In this document: positions 51,631 through 62,540 of the stretch, piece after piece
Layout of the letters: each line of letters opens with the position of its first letter
How positions within the stretch are numbered: position 1 is the first letter of the stretch
DNA from: Gordonia malaquae NBRC 108250
GTDB taxonomy: Bacteria > Actinomycetota > Actinomycetes > Mycobacteriales > Mycobacteriaceae
NCBI RefSeq assembly: GCF_000344135.1
Contig: NZ_BAOP01000001.1
Location: forward strand, 1-64,000
Direction of reading: 5' to 3'
Length of the DNA stretch: 64,000 nucleotides
Program-made: the position numbers and the translations under genes
Notes under the pieces: generated by a model
Databases searched by the model: none
What the model was told of the DNA's origin: nothing
Seen by the model: the letters and a program-made list of their open reading frames with translations, nothing else

Positions 51631-53280
51631 ATGGCTGACGACTCGCGCCCGGTCCGCAGGATCGGGCGCCTGTCGTTGGTCGCGCAGATCCTGCTGCTGC
51701 AGATCGCGGTGCTCGCCGTCAGCCTGACTGTCGGATTCGGCTGGCACATCAGCACCGTCGACGACGATCTCCGCGAGGAGTACGCCGAGAGAGCACTGGC
51801 TGTGTCACACACCGTGGCAGGCGATCCCGACGTTCAACGCATCCTGTCCGGTCTGCAGGGCTCCGATCTCGACGCGCCTGCACTGCGACGCGGCGTGCTT
51901 GCGAAGGAGGCAAACGACGTCGCATCCCGGACCGGCGTGCTGTTCGTCGTCATCGCCAACCGCGACGGTTACCGCGTCGCCCACCCTGATCCCGCCGAGA
52001 TCGGCAGGCATGTGTCGACCGATCCGACATCGGTACTCGACGGCCGCGACGTCCTCGACACCGACCGTGGCACCCTCGGCGAATCGGTGCGAGGAAAGAC
52101 AGCGGTGTACGACGAGCACGGCCAGGTGATCGGCTTCGTGTCGACCGGCATCTCCACCCAGCGCGTCGCCGACGCCACTCGCCGCGACATCCGGATCGTC
52201 GTCGGTCTTGCGGGCACGGCACTCGCCGTCGGAATCGTGGGATCGGCGCTGCTCGCCCGCCGATGGCGGCGGCTGACTCTCGGACTGCAGCCCGACGAAC
52301 TCGTCGATTTGGTTCGCGATCAACGTGCCGTCCTCCACGCGCTCGCGGACGGCGTGGTCGCCGTCGACTCCGTCGGGCGACTACGGATGATCAACCCGCA
52401 GGCCAGGGAACTTCTCGGCATCGTCGCGCCTCTCGGCACCGACCGCGACGCTCTCGGATTGTCCGCTCGTGTCCGTGAACTGCTCGACCACGAGCAACCG
52501 GCGCCGCTGCCGGCCACGGTCGGTGACCGCATCGTTCTCGTCACTTCGCACCGTGTGGAGGCCGACGGTCGTGACCTCGGCATGGTGCTGTCGGCGGTCG
52601 ACCGGACCGATGTCGAGAACCTGACGCGAGAACTCGACGCGATCCGGTCGATGAGCGACGCATTGCGCGCGCAACGTCACGAGACCGCCAACCGGTTCCA
52701 CGTCCTCGCCGGACTCCTCCGTCAAGGCGACATCGATGAGGCCGCCGACTACCTCGCAGAGGTCTCCGGCAGCCGCGGTCGGGCAGGGCTCGACGGGCTC
52801 GCGAACGTCGAAGAACCGCACCTGCACGCGTTCATCGACGCCAAGGCTTCGACCGCCCGCGAACGAGGGATCGAGATGACACTCGGCCCTCAGACCTGGG
52901 TACATGGCGTCCTGTCCGATCCGGCTGCCGTCGTCACGGTCGTCGGCAACCTCGTCGACAATGCGATTGATGCGTCGACGCCGGGTGGCAGAGTCGATGT
53001 CGAACTCCTCACCTCGGCGGACACCCTGTGGGTGACCGTCGCCGACAGTGGAGCCGGCATCGTCTTCGATCCGCCCGAGAGCGTGTTCACCGAGGGCGTG
53101 TCGTCGAAGGACGGCGAGTCGGTCCCCGGCGGCCGCGGAATGGGCCTGGCCCTGGCTCGACAGTTGTGTCGACGAGACGGAGGCGACCTCCGACTCGTCG
53201 ATGCAGGTGGTGCAGGATCGGAACAGGGTGGTGCGGTGTTCGTGGCGGAGATGAAGAAGGCGATGATCGACGATGACTGA
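51631..53280 (+). CDS. Sensor histidine kinase, CitA/DcuS type
   Basis: 549 aa. TM1 at about 15-38, extracytoplasmic sCache/PAS domain about 40-190 (DGYRVAHPDPAEIGRHVSTDP), TM2 about 190-212, then a cytoplasmic PAS, and a SPOB-type kinase: phospho-acceptor His in QRHETANRFHVLAGLL, N-box LVDNAIDAS, G-box GGRGMGLALARQL. It likely senses citrate or a C4-dicarboxylate and controls the CitMHS gene. It overlaps the response regulator by 8 nt. Confidence 0.94.
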   Translation: MADDSRPVRRIGRLSLVAQILLLQIAVLAVSLTVGFGWHISTVDDDLREEYAERALAVSHTVAGDPDVQRILSGLQGSDLDAPALRRGVLAKEANDVASRTGVLFVVIANRDGYRVAHPDPAEIGRHVSTDPTSVLDGRDVLDTDRGTLGESVRGKTAVYDEHGQVIGFVSTGISTQRVADATRRDIRIVVGLAGTALAVGIVGSALLARRWRRLTLGLQPDELVDLVRDQRAVLHALADGVVAVDSVGRLRMINPQARELLGIVAPLGTDRDALGLSARVRELLDHEQPAPLPATVGDRIVLVTSHRVEADGRDLGMVLSAVDRTDVENLTRELDAIRSMSDALRAQRHETANRFHVLAGLLRQGDIDEAADYLAEVSGSRGRAGLDGLANVEEPHLHAFIDAKASTARERGIEMTLGPQTWVHGVLSDPAAVVTVVGNLVDNAIDASTPGGRVDVELLTSADTLWVTVADSGAGIVFDPPESVFTEGVSSKDGESVPGGRGMGLALARQLCRRDGGDLRLVDAGGAGSEQGGAVFVAEMKKAMIDDD

Positions 53281-53932
53281 CGGGCTTGGCGTGCTTATCG
53301 TCGACGACGACTTCCGCGTGGCACGACTGCACGCGTCCATCGTCGAGGCGTTGCGCGGTTTCCACGTGGTCGCGCAGGCGGGGACTCTCGCCGCGGCTCG
53401 AGAGGCCGTCGCCGACAACGAGGTGGACCTAGCTCTGCTCGACGTCCATCTCCCCGACGGATCCGGTATCGACCTGGCTTCCGAGTTGGTGTGCGACTCT
53501 TTCATCGTCGGCGCCGAGTCGGACAGTGCGGCGGTTCGGCGCGCGACGCGTTCAGGCGCACTGACGTATCTGATCAAGCCGTTCGACGACACTGAACTGG
53601 CTCGCCGACTCGCCGGTTACGCGCAGTACCGCCGACTGCTCTCCGACGGACTGGTCGACCAGCGCCGCGTGGACGAAGCCCTGGCCGCCGTGCGGTTCGG
53701 GACAGTGGGGCGGGATCGGGACGGACACGCGTCGCCGACAGAGAGCACCGTGCTCGCGCTGTTCACCGACCGTGACACCGTCCTGTTCGCCGACGATGTG
53801 GCCGACAGAGTCGGCATAGCGCCGCCGACTGCCCGACGGCACCTCGCCCACCTCGTCGCAGCGGGGCGACTGCGCATGACACTGCAGTACGGCGGCGCCG
53901 GCAGACCCAGACAGGAGTATCGACTGCCCTGA
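53273..53932 (+). CDS. Response regulator, CitB/DcuR type
   Basis: 219 aa. Receiver domain with LIVDDDFRVARLH, phospho-acceptor Asp in LALLDVHLPDGSG, and IKPF. The C-terminal HTH has ADDVADRVGIAPPTARRHL and GRPRQEYRL as in CitB/DcuR regulators. The ATG overlaps the kinase stop by 8 nt. It should activate the citrate transporter upstream. Confidence 0.94.
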   Translation: MTDGLGVLIVDDDFRVARLHASIVEALRGFHVVAQAGTLAAAREAVADNEVDLALLDVHLPDGSGIDLASELVCDSFIVGAESDSAAVRRATRSGALTYLIKPFDDTELARRLAGYAQYRRLLSDGLVDQRRVDEALAAVRFGTVGRDRDGHASPTESTVLALFTDRDTVLFADDVADRVGIAPPTARRHLAHLVAAGRLRMTLQYGGAGRPRQEYRLP

Positions 53933-53950
53933 CTCGGGGCGCCGACGGTG

Positions 53951-54523
53951 TCAGACGGCGAGCGCTCGTCGTACCAACTCCTCGACGACTGCATCGACCT
54001 CTGACGTGCTGAGCAGGTCTGGCAGCGTGAGCCGCTCCAGAATCAGCCAGTTGAGCGCGAGATACAGGATCAGGACCGACTGCTCGTCCCCCGGCAAGCC
54101 CGACGCGGCGTGATTGGCCTGATTCTCGTTGAGGTCACGACGGATTCGCGCCGTGAGCACCCGTTGCAGTTCGGGTCGGCGAGCCGACTCCAGGCGCAGT
54201 TCGAGCAACGCCAGTTGACCCGAACCGAACGCGGTCACCCGGTCCACCAGTTCGCGCATGATCTCGGTGTAGCGCTCAGTGGTGCGCGGTCCTTCCAGGG
54301 TGCCCGCGACGGTCGCCTCGTCGGGCAGCAGCCTGTCGTAGACGCGGCCTCCGATCTGCGTGAAGAGGTCGTCGCGGCTGGCGAAGTAGTTGGACGCGGT
54401 GCCGTTCGGCACCCCCGCCTCGGAGTCGACCGCACGGAAAGTGAGCCCTCGGGCGCCCGCGGCGGCGAGCACCTCGATCGCGGCGTCCACCAACGCCGTT
54501 CGGCGTGCATCGTTCTTCCTCAT
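53951..54523 (-). CDS. TetR-family transcriptional regulator
   Basis: 190 aa. HTH: RRTALVDAAIEVLAAAGARG, FRAVDSEAGVPNGTASNYF. The C-terminal domain starts about residue 75. ATG 54523 has GGAG 8 nt upstream; the frame extends to 54565 into the operator region. It is divergent from two RibD-C reductases, which it probably controls through the palindrome at 54540. Convergent with citB (18 nt). Confidence 0.9.
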   Translation of the reverse strand: MRKNDARRTALVDAAIEVLAAAGARGLTFRAVDSEAGVPNGTASNYFASRDDLFTQIGGRVYDRLLPDEATVAGTLEGPRTTERYTEIMRELVDRVTAFGSGQLALLELRLESARRPELQRVLTARIRRDLNENQANHAASGLPGDEQSVLILYLALNWLILERLTLPDLLSTSEVDAVVEELVRRALAV

Positions 54524-54539
54524 TGACACCACTCCAGAT

Positions 54540-54549
54540 GTAGTACTAC
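54540..54549. promoter_or_regulatory. Palindrome GTAGTACTAC in TetR/reductase intergenic region
   Basis: A perfect 10-bp dyad between the TetR gene and the first reductase; a related ATAGTAGTT lies 20 nt further. Candidate TetR operator. Short, so moderate support only. Confidence 0.45.
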
Positions 54550-54588
54550 GTTCAAACCACTTCATTCATAGTAGTTCTGGGAGGTTCC

Positions 54589-55161
54589 ATGCGAAAGCTC
54601 ATCTACTACGTCGGCGCATCTCTCGACGGATTCATCGCCGGCCCCGGGGGAGAGATCGACTTCCTGCCCGTCAGCGAGGAGTTCCTCGGATGGATCGGAG
54701 ACCGATACCCGGAGACTCTCCCAACCCACGTCCGACGAGCGATCGGCATCGACGATCGGCCGAACGCCGCGTTCGACACGGTGGTGATGGGTCGAGCGAC
54801 ATTCGAGCCGGCTCTGACGATCCCGACCACCCACCCGTACGGGCATCTCCGCGAGTACGTCGTCTCGACCACGATCACCGTCGACGATCCCGAGGTCGAG
54901 GTGGTGCGCGACGACCCGACCGCCCTGATCCGGTCCTTGAAGGCCGAACCCTCCGATTCGCACATCTGGCTCGCGGGCGGCGGCAGGCTCGCTGCGTCGC
55001 TCCTGCCGGAGATCGACGCCTTGGTGATCAAGTCGTACCCGGTGATCGCCGGCGGCGGCACTCCGATGTTCGCAGGCGGATTCGATCCGACGGCCTTCAC
55101 CGTGACCGATCGTGAGCACTTCGAGAACGGCACGACAGTTTCGTGGTTCGATCGTCGGTGA
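54589..55161 (+). CDS. Dihydrofolate reductase family protein (RibD C-terminal type) 1
   Basis: 190 aa. RibD_C fold: KLIYYVGASLDGFIAGPGGEIDFL at the start (in part), VVMGRATFEPAL, WLAGGGRLAASLLPEIDALV, PVIAGGGTPMF. NADPH-binding reductase; the substrate is unlikely to be dihydrofolate. SD GGGAGG (GGGAGGTTCC) precedes ATG. It is coupled to a second similar gene. Confidence 0.9.
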   Translation: MRKLIYYVGASLDGFIAGPGGEIDFLPVSEEFLGWIGDRYPETLPTHVRRAIGIDDRPNAAFDTVVMGRATFEPALTIPTTHPYGHLREYVVSTTITVDDPEVEVVRDDPTALIRSLKAEPSDSHIWLAGGGRLAASLLPEIDALVIKSYPVIAGGGTPMFAGGFDPTAFTVTDREHFENGTTVSWFDRR

Positions 55162-55181
55162 ACACCGACGAGAGGAACACA

Positions 55182-55757
55182 TTGACGCGCGAACTGGTCT
55201 ACACGGGATTCATGTCGATCGACGGGATCGTCGATTCCCCCGGCGGTGTGGCGGAGGGCCACAGCGCAGGCGGTTGGGTGCCGCGCACACCGTTCGTCCC
55301 CGAGGCTTTTGCGCTCAAGGGGGCCGAGCTCGCCGAGACGCCGGCGCTGATGTTCGGCCGGCGCAGCTACGAGGCGTTCGCGCCGATCTGGTCGACCTCC
55401 GAGGACCACGCCGCCTACCGAGACCTGTCCAAGTTCGTGGTGTCGTCCACCCTCGACCGCGGTTCGCTGATCGACGGGTGGGGTGACATCACCGTGCTGC
55501 GCACCGTAGACGACGTCGCCGCTGTGAAGGCGGGCGACGGCGGCGCGATCTTCATCCACGGCAGTGCAGAACTCGCTCGCGGCTTGTCGGAGGCCGGCCT
55601 GATCGACCGGTACAACCTGCTGGTCTTCCCGGTCCTGCTCGGCGAGGGCAAGAGCATCTTCAGCCGTGCCGCCCAGACCGGTCAGACCCTTCGGCTCCGA
55701 GAGTCGGAGGCCTACTCGAACGGAGTCCTCAAAGTGGTCTACGACGTAGAACGCTGA
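55182..55757 (+). CDS. Dihydrofolate reductase family protein (RibD C-terminal type) 2
   Basis: About 191 aa. LVYTGFMSIDGIVDSPGG, LMFGRRSYEAFAPIW, IFIHGSAELARGLSEAGLIDRYNLLVFPVLLGEGK (in part). Same family as the gene just upstream but diverged, so an old duplication. TTG 55182 has GAGAGGA upstream and matches the family start; GTG 55158 overlaps the upstream stop as GTGA and is the alternative. Its end overlaps the thiamine-binding-like gene by 19 nt. Confidence 0.88.
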   Translation: MTRELVYTGFMSIDGIVDSPGGVAEGHSAGGWVPRTPFVPEAFALKGAELAETPALMFGRRSYEAFAPIWSTSEDHAAYRDLSKFVVSSTLDRGSLIDGWGDITVLRTVDDVAAVKAGDGGAIFIHGSAELARGLSEAGLIDRYNLLVFPVLLGEGKSIFSRAAQTGQTLRLRESEAYSNGVLKVVYDVER

Positions 55758-56086
55758 CCGGAGAGTTCCGCCTCCACCCGATCGATCTTGCCGTCGATCT
55801 CACCGGTGTGGCCGGGCCGGACGTCTGCCTTGAGGACCAGCGACACCCTCGAGCCGTAGCGTCCGGCCTCCTCGGTGGCCCGCTTGACGACGTCCATCAC
55901 CTCGTCCCAGTCCCCCTCGATCTCGGTGAACATGCTCGAGGTCCGGTTGGGCAGACCGGAGTCGCGAACCACCCGGACCGCCGCGGCGACGGCGTCGTGC
56001 ACGCCGCCGGAGTCGGTGTCGGCGGATCGGGAGACTGTCGGGTCGGAGGGCTCACCGGACGGTGCTACGGAGAAGGCGACGATCAT
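55739..56086 (-). CDS. Thiamine-binding protein family (MTH1187/YqgV, DUF77)
   Basis: 115 aa. MIVAFSVAPSG at the start and SMFTEIEGDWDEVMDVVKRATEEA in the middle (in part) are typical of MTH1187/YkoF-like proteins, some of which bind thiamine. ATG 56086 is set by the conserved start. It follows the acyltransferase after 4 nt, so the two are probably co-transcribed. Confidence 0.87.
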   Translation of the reverse strand: MIVAFSVAPSGEPSDPTVSRSADTDSGGVHDAVAAAVRVVRDSGLPNRTSSMFTEIEGDWDEVMDVVKRATEEAGRYGSRVSLVLKADVRPGHTGEIDGKIDRVEAELSGQRSTS

Positions 56087-56090
56087 GGTC

Positions 56091-57296
56091 TCAAGCGTGG
56101 GACACGGACCGCCGACGACGCAAGCGCGGCAGCGGGATCCGGTCACGGGCGACGACCCACTTGCTCACCGGCGTCCGGAGCAGGAGATCAACGAGCACCA
56201 GAGACAGCGCGAGGGTCGCGACGATCAACAGCACCGAGCGGATCGTCGCCGAGTTCGGGAACCAGGTGAACAGCGCGTCGAAGTACCCCGCGCGGGCGAG
56301 GACATCGAGGATCAACGGGTGGACGGCGAACACACCGAACGCGCGCAATGTCGCCGCCGACACGGCACGGGCCCCGACTCTGCGCCCGGACTGTCTCATG
56401 CCGTCCCACCACATCGCGCCCATCCACAGCAGGACCAGACCGCTGACCAGCCACGGGAGGAACACCGGGTTCCAGGGTGTGGTGGCGCCGTCGGGGAGAC
56501 GGCCGGGTCCCGAGGTCGCCAGAAACCACCCGATGCTGAACGATGCACCGACCACCGCGGCCAGGACGACGCCGACGGCGTGCTCGCGGAGCCACGCTTC
56601 GAGAGGGGCGCGGTGATAGGCCGCGACGGCGCCGATCGCGATGAACAGCGCGTACATCGGAAGCGTCTTCCACAGGTGCTGGTAGACGACGTCCCACACC
56701 GGACCGGACGGCCGCGGCAGGTACTGATAGATCACGAACATCGTCCCCTGGATCACGGCTCCGACACCGAGGACCAGCCAGGGCCGGTGTGCCGTGCGGT
56801 CCATGACTGCCGCGATGAGCGGGAAGAACAGGTAGATCTGCATCGAGATCAGCAGAAAGTACAGCTGGTATTTGGCTTCACCGGTGATCACCGACCGACC
56901 GACGTCGTGCGCGAACTGTCCGACGCCGGGGAACGGGTTGTCGGTGCCGAGGAGATGATCGGTGACCGTGTAGATGAGCGTCCACGCGAGGTACGGCCAG
57001 ACCACCAGCCCGAATCGACGACGCCAGAACTGGATGGGCGTCATCGTCTTGCCCTGCATCGACAGGACCAGTACGAACAGTGTCACGGCAACGAACCCGT
57101 ATCGGGTCAGATGCAGGAGGACTCCGACGAGACCTGCGGCCCGGAGGGTGTCGGGACCGTTGTTGATGCCGTTCACACTGTGCGCCACCACCACGCCGGA
57201 GAACAGGAGCACCCGCACGAAGTCGGCGGTCAGGGCGCGGGACGGGCGTCCCGCGCGTGATCCGACGGGCTGCCGGTCGATTACTGCCTGCTCCAC
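56091..57296 (-). CDS. Acyltransferase 3 family membrane protein
   Basis: About 401 aa with about ten membrane segments. OafA/NodX-like acyltransferase: LTADFVRVLLFSGVVVAHSVNG with the conserved Arg and His near the start, FWRRRFGLVVWPYLAWT with the R-R motif, and VFAVHPLILDVLAR near the end. It probably O-acylates a glycan or lipid of the envelope. GTG 57296 has GGAGG 8 nt upstream; a GTG at 57305 lies inside the SD. Confidence 0.9.
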   Translation of the reverse strand: MEQAVIDRQPVGSRAGRPSRALTADFVRVLLFSGVVVAHSVNGINNGPDTLRAAGLVGVLLHLTRYGFVAVTLFVLVLSMQGKTMTPIQFWRRRFGLVVWPYLAWTLIYTVTDHLLGTDNPFPGVGQFAHDVGRSVITGEAKYQLYFLLISMQIYLFFPLIAAVMDRTAHRPWLVLGVGAVIQGTMFVIYQYLPRPSGPVWDVVYQHLWKTLPMYALFIAIGAVAAYHRAPLEAWLREHAVGVVLAAVVGASFSIGWFLATSGPGRLPDGATTPWNPVFLPWLVSGLVLLWMGAMWWDGMRQSGRRVGARAVSAATLRAFGVFAVHPLILDVLARAGYFDALFTWFPNSATIRSVLLIVATLALSLVLVDLLLRTPVSKWVVARDRIPLPRLRRRRSVSHA

Positions 57297-57408
57297 AGCC
57301 GGCACCTCCGGAAATCGTCTTGCTCGCCCCCGCGTTCAGCAACCCCCGTCGCCGGGAGTCTACAAACCGTTCCTGGCAATCATTCACAGGAATCGCGGGC
57401 GGACGCGC

Positions 57409-57696
57409 TCAGCGAGGTGCGCGGGCGCCGACTCCGATCGCCGCGTAGCGGTCGACGACCCAGGCGGCGACGACGATCGCGCCGAGATGACCGAAGACGT
57501 CGAGCATCCGGTCGGAGTCGGCTGCGGCGTCGAGGACCCGGCCCGCTCCGGCCCCGACGAGGTACCCGACCCAGGCTCCGACGACACCCAGCAGCACCAC
57601 CCACGCCGCGGCACGACGATGGACAGCGGCTGCGATCGCCGCGAAGAGCAGACCGATGACGGTGACGGTGATCGTGGGAAGGAGCATGCCTTTCAT
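57409..57696 (-). CDS. Small hypothetical membrane protein
   Basis: About 95 aa with three hydrophobic stretches (TITVTVIGLLFAAIAAAV, AWVVLLGVVGAWVGYLVGAG, GHLGAIVVAAWVV) and Gly-zipper-like patterns. Not recognised; it resembles small GlsB/YeaQ-type membrane proteins only in general shape. ATG 57696 or 57687. Located between the acyltransferase and the CMD gene. Confidence 0.55.
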   Translation of the reverse strand: MKGMLLPTITVTVIGLLFAAIAAAVHRRAAAWVVLLGVVGAWVGYLVGAGAGRVLDAAADSDRMLDVFGHLGAIVVAAWVVDRYAAIGVGARAPR

Positions 57697-57756
57697 GCTC
57701 GTCCGGGCAGCCGCCCGTGACATCGGGGCGATCCCCGAGGGATCCCCTGATTTGTG

Positions 57757-58245
57757 CTATCCGGCGACGTGGCTCGGGAGCACGCACACCTCATCGAGTC
57801 CGAGAACACGATTGAGGCGACCGAACGACAGCCACGAGCCGAGGCAGATGGACAGTTCGACGATCTCGGCGTCGGTGTACTGCGCTCGCATCCGATCCCA
57901 GAACTCGGCGTCGAGGCCGTGGTGGTCGGTGGCGAACCGTTCGGCGTACTCGGCGGCCAGTCGCGCGCGGTCGTCGAACGCGTCGGTCGTGCGCCAGTTC
58001 TCCACGGCGGTGTCGAAATCCGCCTCGACTTTCACACCGTCGCGGTCGGTGCGGAAGTCTTGGCAGAACAGGCAGCCGTTGATCTGTGCGATCCGCAGCC
58101 TGGCGGCCTCGAACTCGCGCAGTCCGAGCGTCGTGTGTTCGTAGACGCTGGTTGCGAGTCGGGCCGCAGCCGGCCCGATGCCGGGGACCATCTCGCCCCA
58201 CACGTAGCCGATCGGGTCTTTGCCTTGAGGGATGTCGATGAACAT
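57757..58245 (-). CDS. Carboxymuconolactone decarboxylase (AhpD-like) family protein
   Basis: 162 aa. The AhpD-like redox motif is in INGCLFCQDF (CxxC) with a downstream conserved His-Asp region (FATDHHGLD). The start MFIDIPQGKDP matches long CMD-family proteins. Possibly a peroxidase or oxidoreductase. ATG 58245 follows GAAAGAAG and is only 2 nt after the stop of the reductase-like gene, so the two form an operon. Confidence 0.88.
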   Translation of the reverse strand: MFIDIPQGKDPIGYVWGEMVPGIGPAAARLATSVYEHTTLGLREFEAARLRIAQINGCLFCQDFRTDRDGVKVEADFDTAVENWRTTDAFDDRARLAAEYAERFATDHHGLDAEFWDRMRAQYTDAEIVELSICLGSWLSFGRLNRVLGLDEVCVLPSHVAG

Positions 58246-58247
58246 GG

Positions 58248-59357
58248 TCACTTCTTTCGTCGGTGGAGGTAAGTGCTGGGCGCCAGGGGGACGTCGAGTC
58301 CGTCGTAGAGATCGGGGTCGGCGTCGCGGAGCCACGGGATCGCGTTGACAAGACGGTTCGCGGCGGTCGCGTTTCCACCGGCCGACCGATTGCCGCCTTC
58401 GTCGGTGGCCTCGACGTTGATCTCGATCCTCGGTCGACCTTCGACGATCACCCGATGGGCGCCGTCGCCGCCGTCGACCGGCATCGGCCAGTCGTGCGCC
58501 ACATCAGCGGTGATGCGTGTGACGTGCTCGACGACGATCAGCGGTTCGCCGTCGACGATGCCCTGGACCTCGAATCGCAATGCGCCCTGTGTACCGTCGA
58601 CGAACTCTCCGAGCGCTGTCGTGACGGTCGCGGTGAGCGGCTGGCGGTCGACGACTTCGCGGAGTTCGTCGATCTCGACGCCGAGCGCTCGCGCGATGAG
58701 GCGGATCTGGCCGCCCCACACCATCGACGGGACGCCCGGCATGACCATCGGCGGGTCGTAGTCCATCGGCTGGCCCATGCCGACGATGTACCGGACGGAG
58801 TCCTCGGCGTCGTACGTCGAATAGTCGAAGATCTCCTGGCACCGGATCTGATCGATCTCCGATCCGAGTCCGCTGACGAGGGCGGGCAGCAAATCGTTGC
58901 CCCACCCGGGGTCGATGCCGCTGACGAACAACGACGCCCGGCCGTCTCGGCATGCCTTCGCCACCGGGTCACGCACTTCCGGCGGCGCGTTGCGGTGGTC
59001 GTACAGCGCGTACACGGACGAGCTCACGACAACGGCTCCCGCTGTGAGCGCGCGGATGATGTCGGCGACGGCGTCATCGGGTCGAAGCTCACCGTTCGCG
59101 GCGTACACCACGGCACCCGCGCCGTCGAGTGTTGCGAGGGCGGCGTCGACGTCACGAGTGGCAGTTACGGCGAGGTCCCGTCCGGCGCCCGCGAGCTCAC
59201 CCGCGTCGCGGCCGTCCTTCGCTTCCGAGGACACGATCACCGCGGTCAGTTCGAGTCCGGGGTGAGCGGCGACGGCCCGAATCGCGGCCCGCCCAACGTT
59301 GCCCGTCCCCCACACGACAACCGGGATCGGAGAATAGAACACGTTACTGTTCGCCAT
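58248..59357 (-). CDS. Dihydrodipicolinate reductase-like oxidoreductase
   Basis: 369 aa. Rossmann motif VVVWGTGNVGRAAIRAV near residue 12, then VSSSVYALY and FVSGIDPGWGNDLLPAL, as in actinobacterial DapB-like / 2,4-diaminopentanoate dehydrogenase-type proteins. Not the lysine-pathway DapB, which is shorter. ATG 59357 (MANSNVFYSP) has no clear SD. It is upstream of the CMD gene with a 2-nt gap. Substrate unknown. Confidence 0.88.
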   Translation of the reverse strand: MANSNVFYSPIPVVVWGTGNVGRAAIRAVAAHPGLELTAVIVSSEAKDGRDAGELAGAGRDLAVTATRDVDAALATLDGAGAVVYAANGELRPDDAVADIIRALTAGAVVVSSSVYALYDHRNAPPEVRDPVAKACRDGRASLFVSGIDPGWGNDLLPALVSGLGSEIDQIRCQEIFDYSTYDAEDSVRYIVGMGQPMDYDPPMVMPGVPSMVWGGQIRLIARALGVEIDELREVVDRQPLTATVTTALGEFVDGTQGALRFEVQGIVDGEPLIVVEHVTRITADVAHDWPMPVDGGDGAHRVIVEGRPRIEINVEATDEGGNRSAGGNATAANRLVNAIPWLRDADPDLYDGLDVPLAPSTYLHRRKK

Positions 59358-59438
59358 GTGTATGGAGCATAGGATCTCACCTGCGTCGCCGTCGCCCGTT
59401 TGGTCGGCCTGGCGCACGATCACGCTAGGGTGAGGCTC

Positions 59439-60035
59439 ATGGGCAGCGAAGACGACGACGTCCGCGTCGGAAACCCCGAACGAGAGCGAGTGATCAGCCT
59501 CCTCAACGACGCGTTCTCAACCGGATACCTCGACATCACAGAGTTCGAGGAACGCACCGGCGTCGTCTATTCGGCACGGACGCGTGGAGAGCTCAAACCA
59601 CTCGTCGCCGACCTGCCGAACGGGTCCGCACTGTTCCACGGTTCAGCGATCGCCGGATCCGCGATCAGCGCCTCTGGTCCGCTTGTCGGCGGTGGGCAAC
59701 CGCTCGAGCTGAACATCGACTGGGACACGGTCCGAAAGAAGGGGTCGTGGCAGGTACCGCCGCGACTGTCGGCGAGGGGTTCGATGGGCAACCTGCACAT
59801 GGACGTCCGCAGTGCGGCGTTCACAACGGCGGTCGTCGAACTCGAACTCCAGGTCTCGGCGAGCACAGTCAAGCTGCGCCTCGGCCCCGACCACGAGGTC
59901 CGCTATGACGAACTGTCCACATCGGGATGGTCGGACGTCAAAGACAAGGCGGGACCTCCAGCTCGGCCGGGTGGGCCGGTGATCATCGTCCGCGGTTCCC
60001 TGTCTGCGGCGTCGTCGCTGTCGATCCGCCGCTGA
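59439..60035 (+). CDS. DUF1707 domain protein
   Basis: 198 aa. The N-terminal DUF1707 module has VRVGNPERERVISLLNDAF, TGYLDITEFEERTGVVYSARTRGEL (in part) and PLVADLP. The remainder (about 75-198) is a beta-rich domain without known motifs. DUF1707 proteins are small actinobacterial regulators or membrane-associated proteins. ATG 59439 follows GGTGAGG. Convergent with the ABC-F gene. Confidence 0.85.
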   Translation: MGSEDDDVRVGNPERERVISLLNDAFSTGYLDITEFEERTGVVYSARTRGELKPLVADLPNGSALFHGSAIAGSAISASGPLVGGGQPLELNIDWDTVRKKGSWQVPPRLSARGSMGNLHMDVRSAAFTTAVVELELQVSASTVKLRLGPDHEVRYDELSTSGWSDVKDKAGPPARPGGPVIIVRGSLSAASSLSIRR

Positions 60036-60051
60036 AGTTGACGACCAGCCG

Positions 60052-61716
<1,665 letters not shown>

Positions 61717-62540
61717 CGTCCCACCTCGACTTCCGGGATGTGGCACCACACCGTCGGACGGCTGCGACCACGAACAGACCCGCGCCCCCGCCGATCGACA
61801 TCAACAGCACGCCGTCGGCATTCGAGGCGCCGCCCCACCCGAACCCGGCGGCGATGACCGCGCCCACCACGACCACTCCGGCACTCGCCAGCCAGGCAGC
61901 GTTCCGTCGCACGGATTCCGATGGGACAGAAGCGCCTGGTCCGATCCCGAGCACCGCCGAGTAGAAGGCTCCACCGCACACCGCCATGTACAGCGCCATG
62001 GCGACGTGAGCGGCGACCGATCCGCCGAGCATCGCCATGAGCGGCGTGAGAAGCATCAGTGCCATCGACAGGACGTACTCTGCGACGGTCCACCCGACGG
62101 ACCGGTGACCGTGAAGTCGGCGAAGCATGAGCACCACTTGGCGGGCTCGACGACGATCGTCAGGTGAGCATGAACGCAGGACCAGCCGGACAGGGCGGGC
62201 CAGCACGATGAGCGCCGGGGCCACCATCATCCCGACGACGTGGCCGACCATCACCGCGGGACCGTAGGCTACGGCGAGGGTCGACCATGCGACACCCGCC
62301 GTGCCGATGACGAAGAACCAGAATCTGTGCACCGGCCACCGGACTCCGCCGGCCTGCGACGCGACGACGCCGTACGCCAAGATCGCTGCGAGGCTCACGG
62401 CGACGGCCAACATAGTCATGTGCGACGCCCCGTCTGAGACTCCACTGAACGGGTCGGTTCCCCCATGATGGCCGTGGGCGTTCACACAATCAGCAGATCA
62501 CCTCGGCAGGGCATGCCGCAGCGGTATCGACGATCGCCCA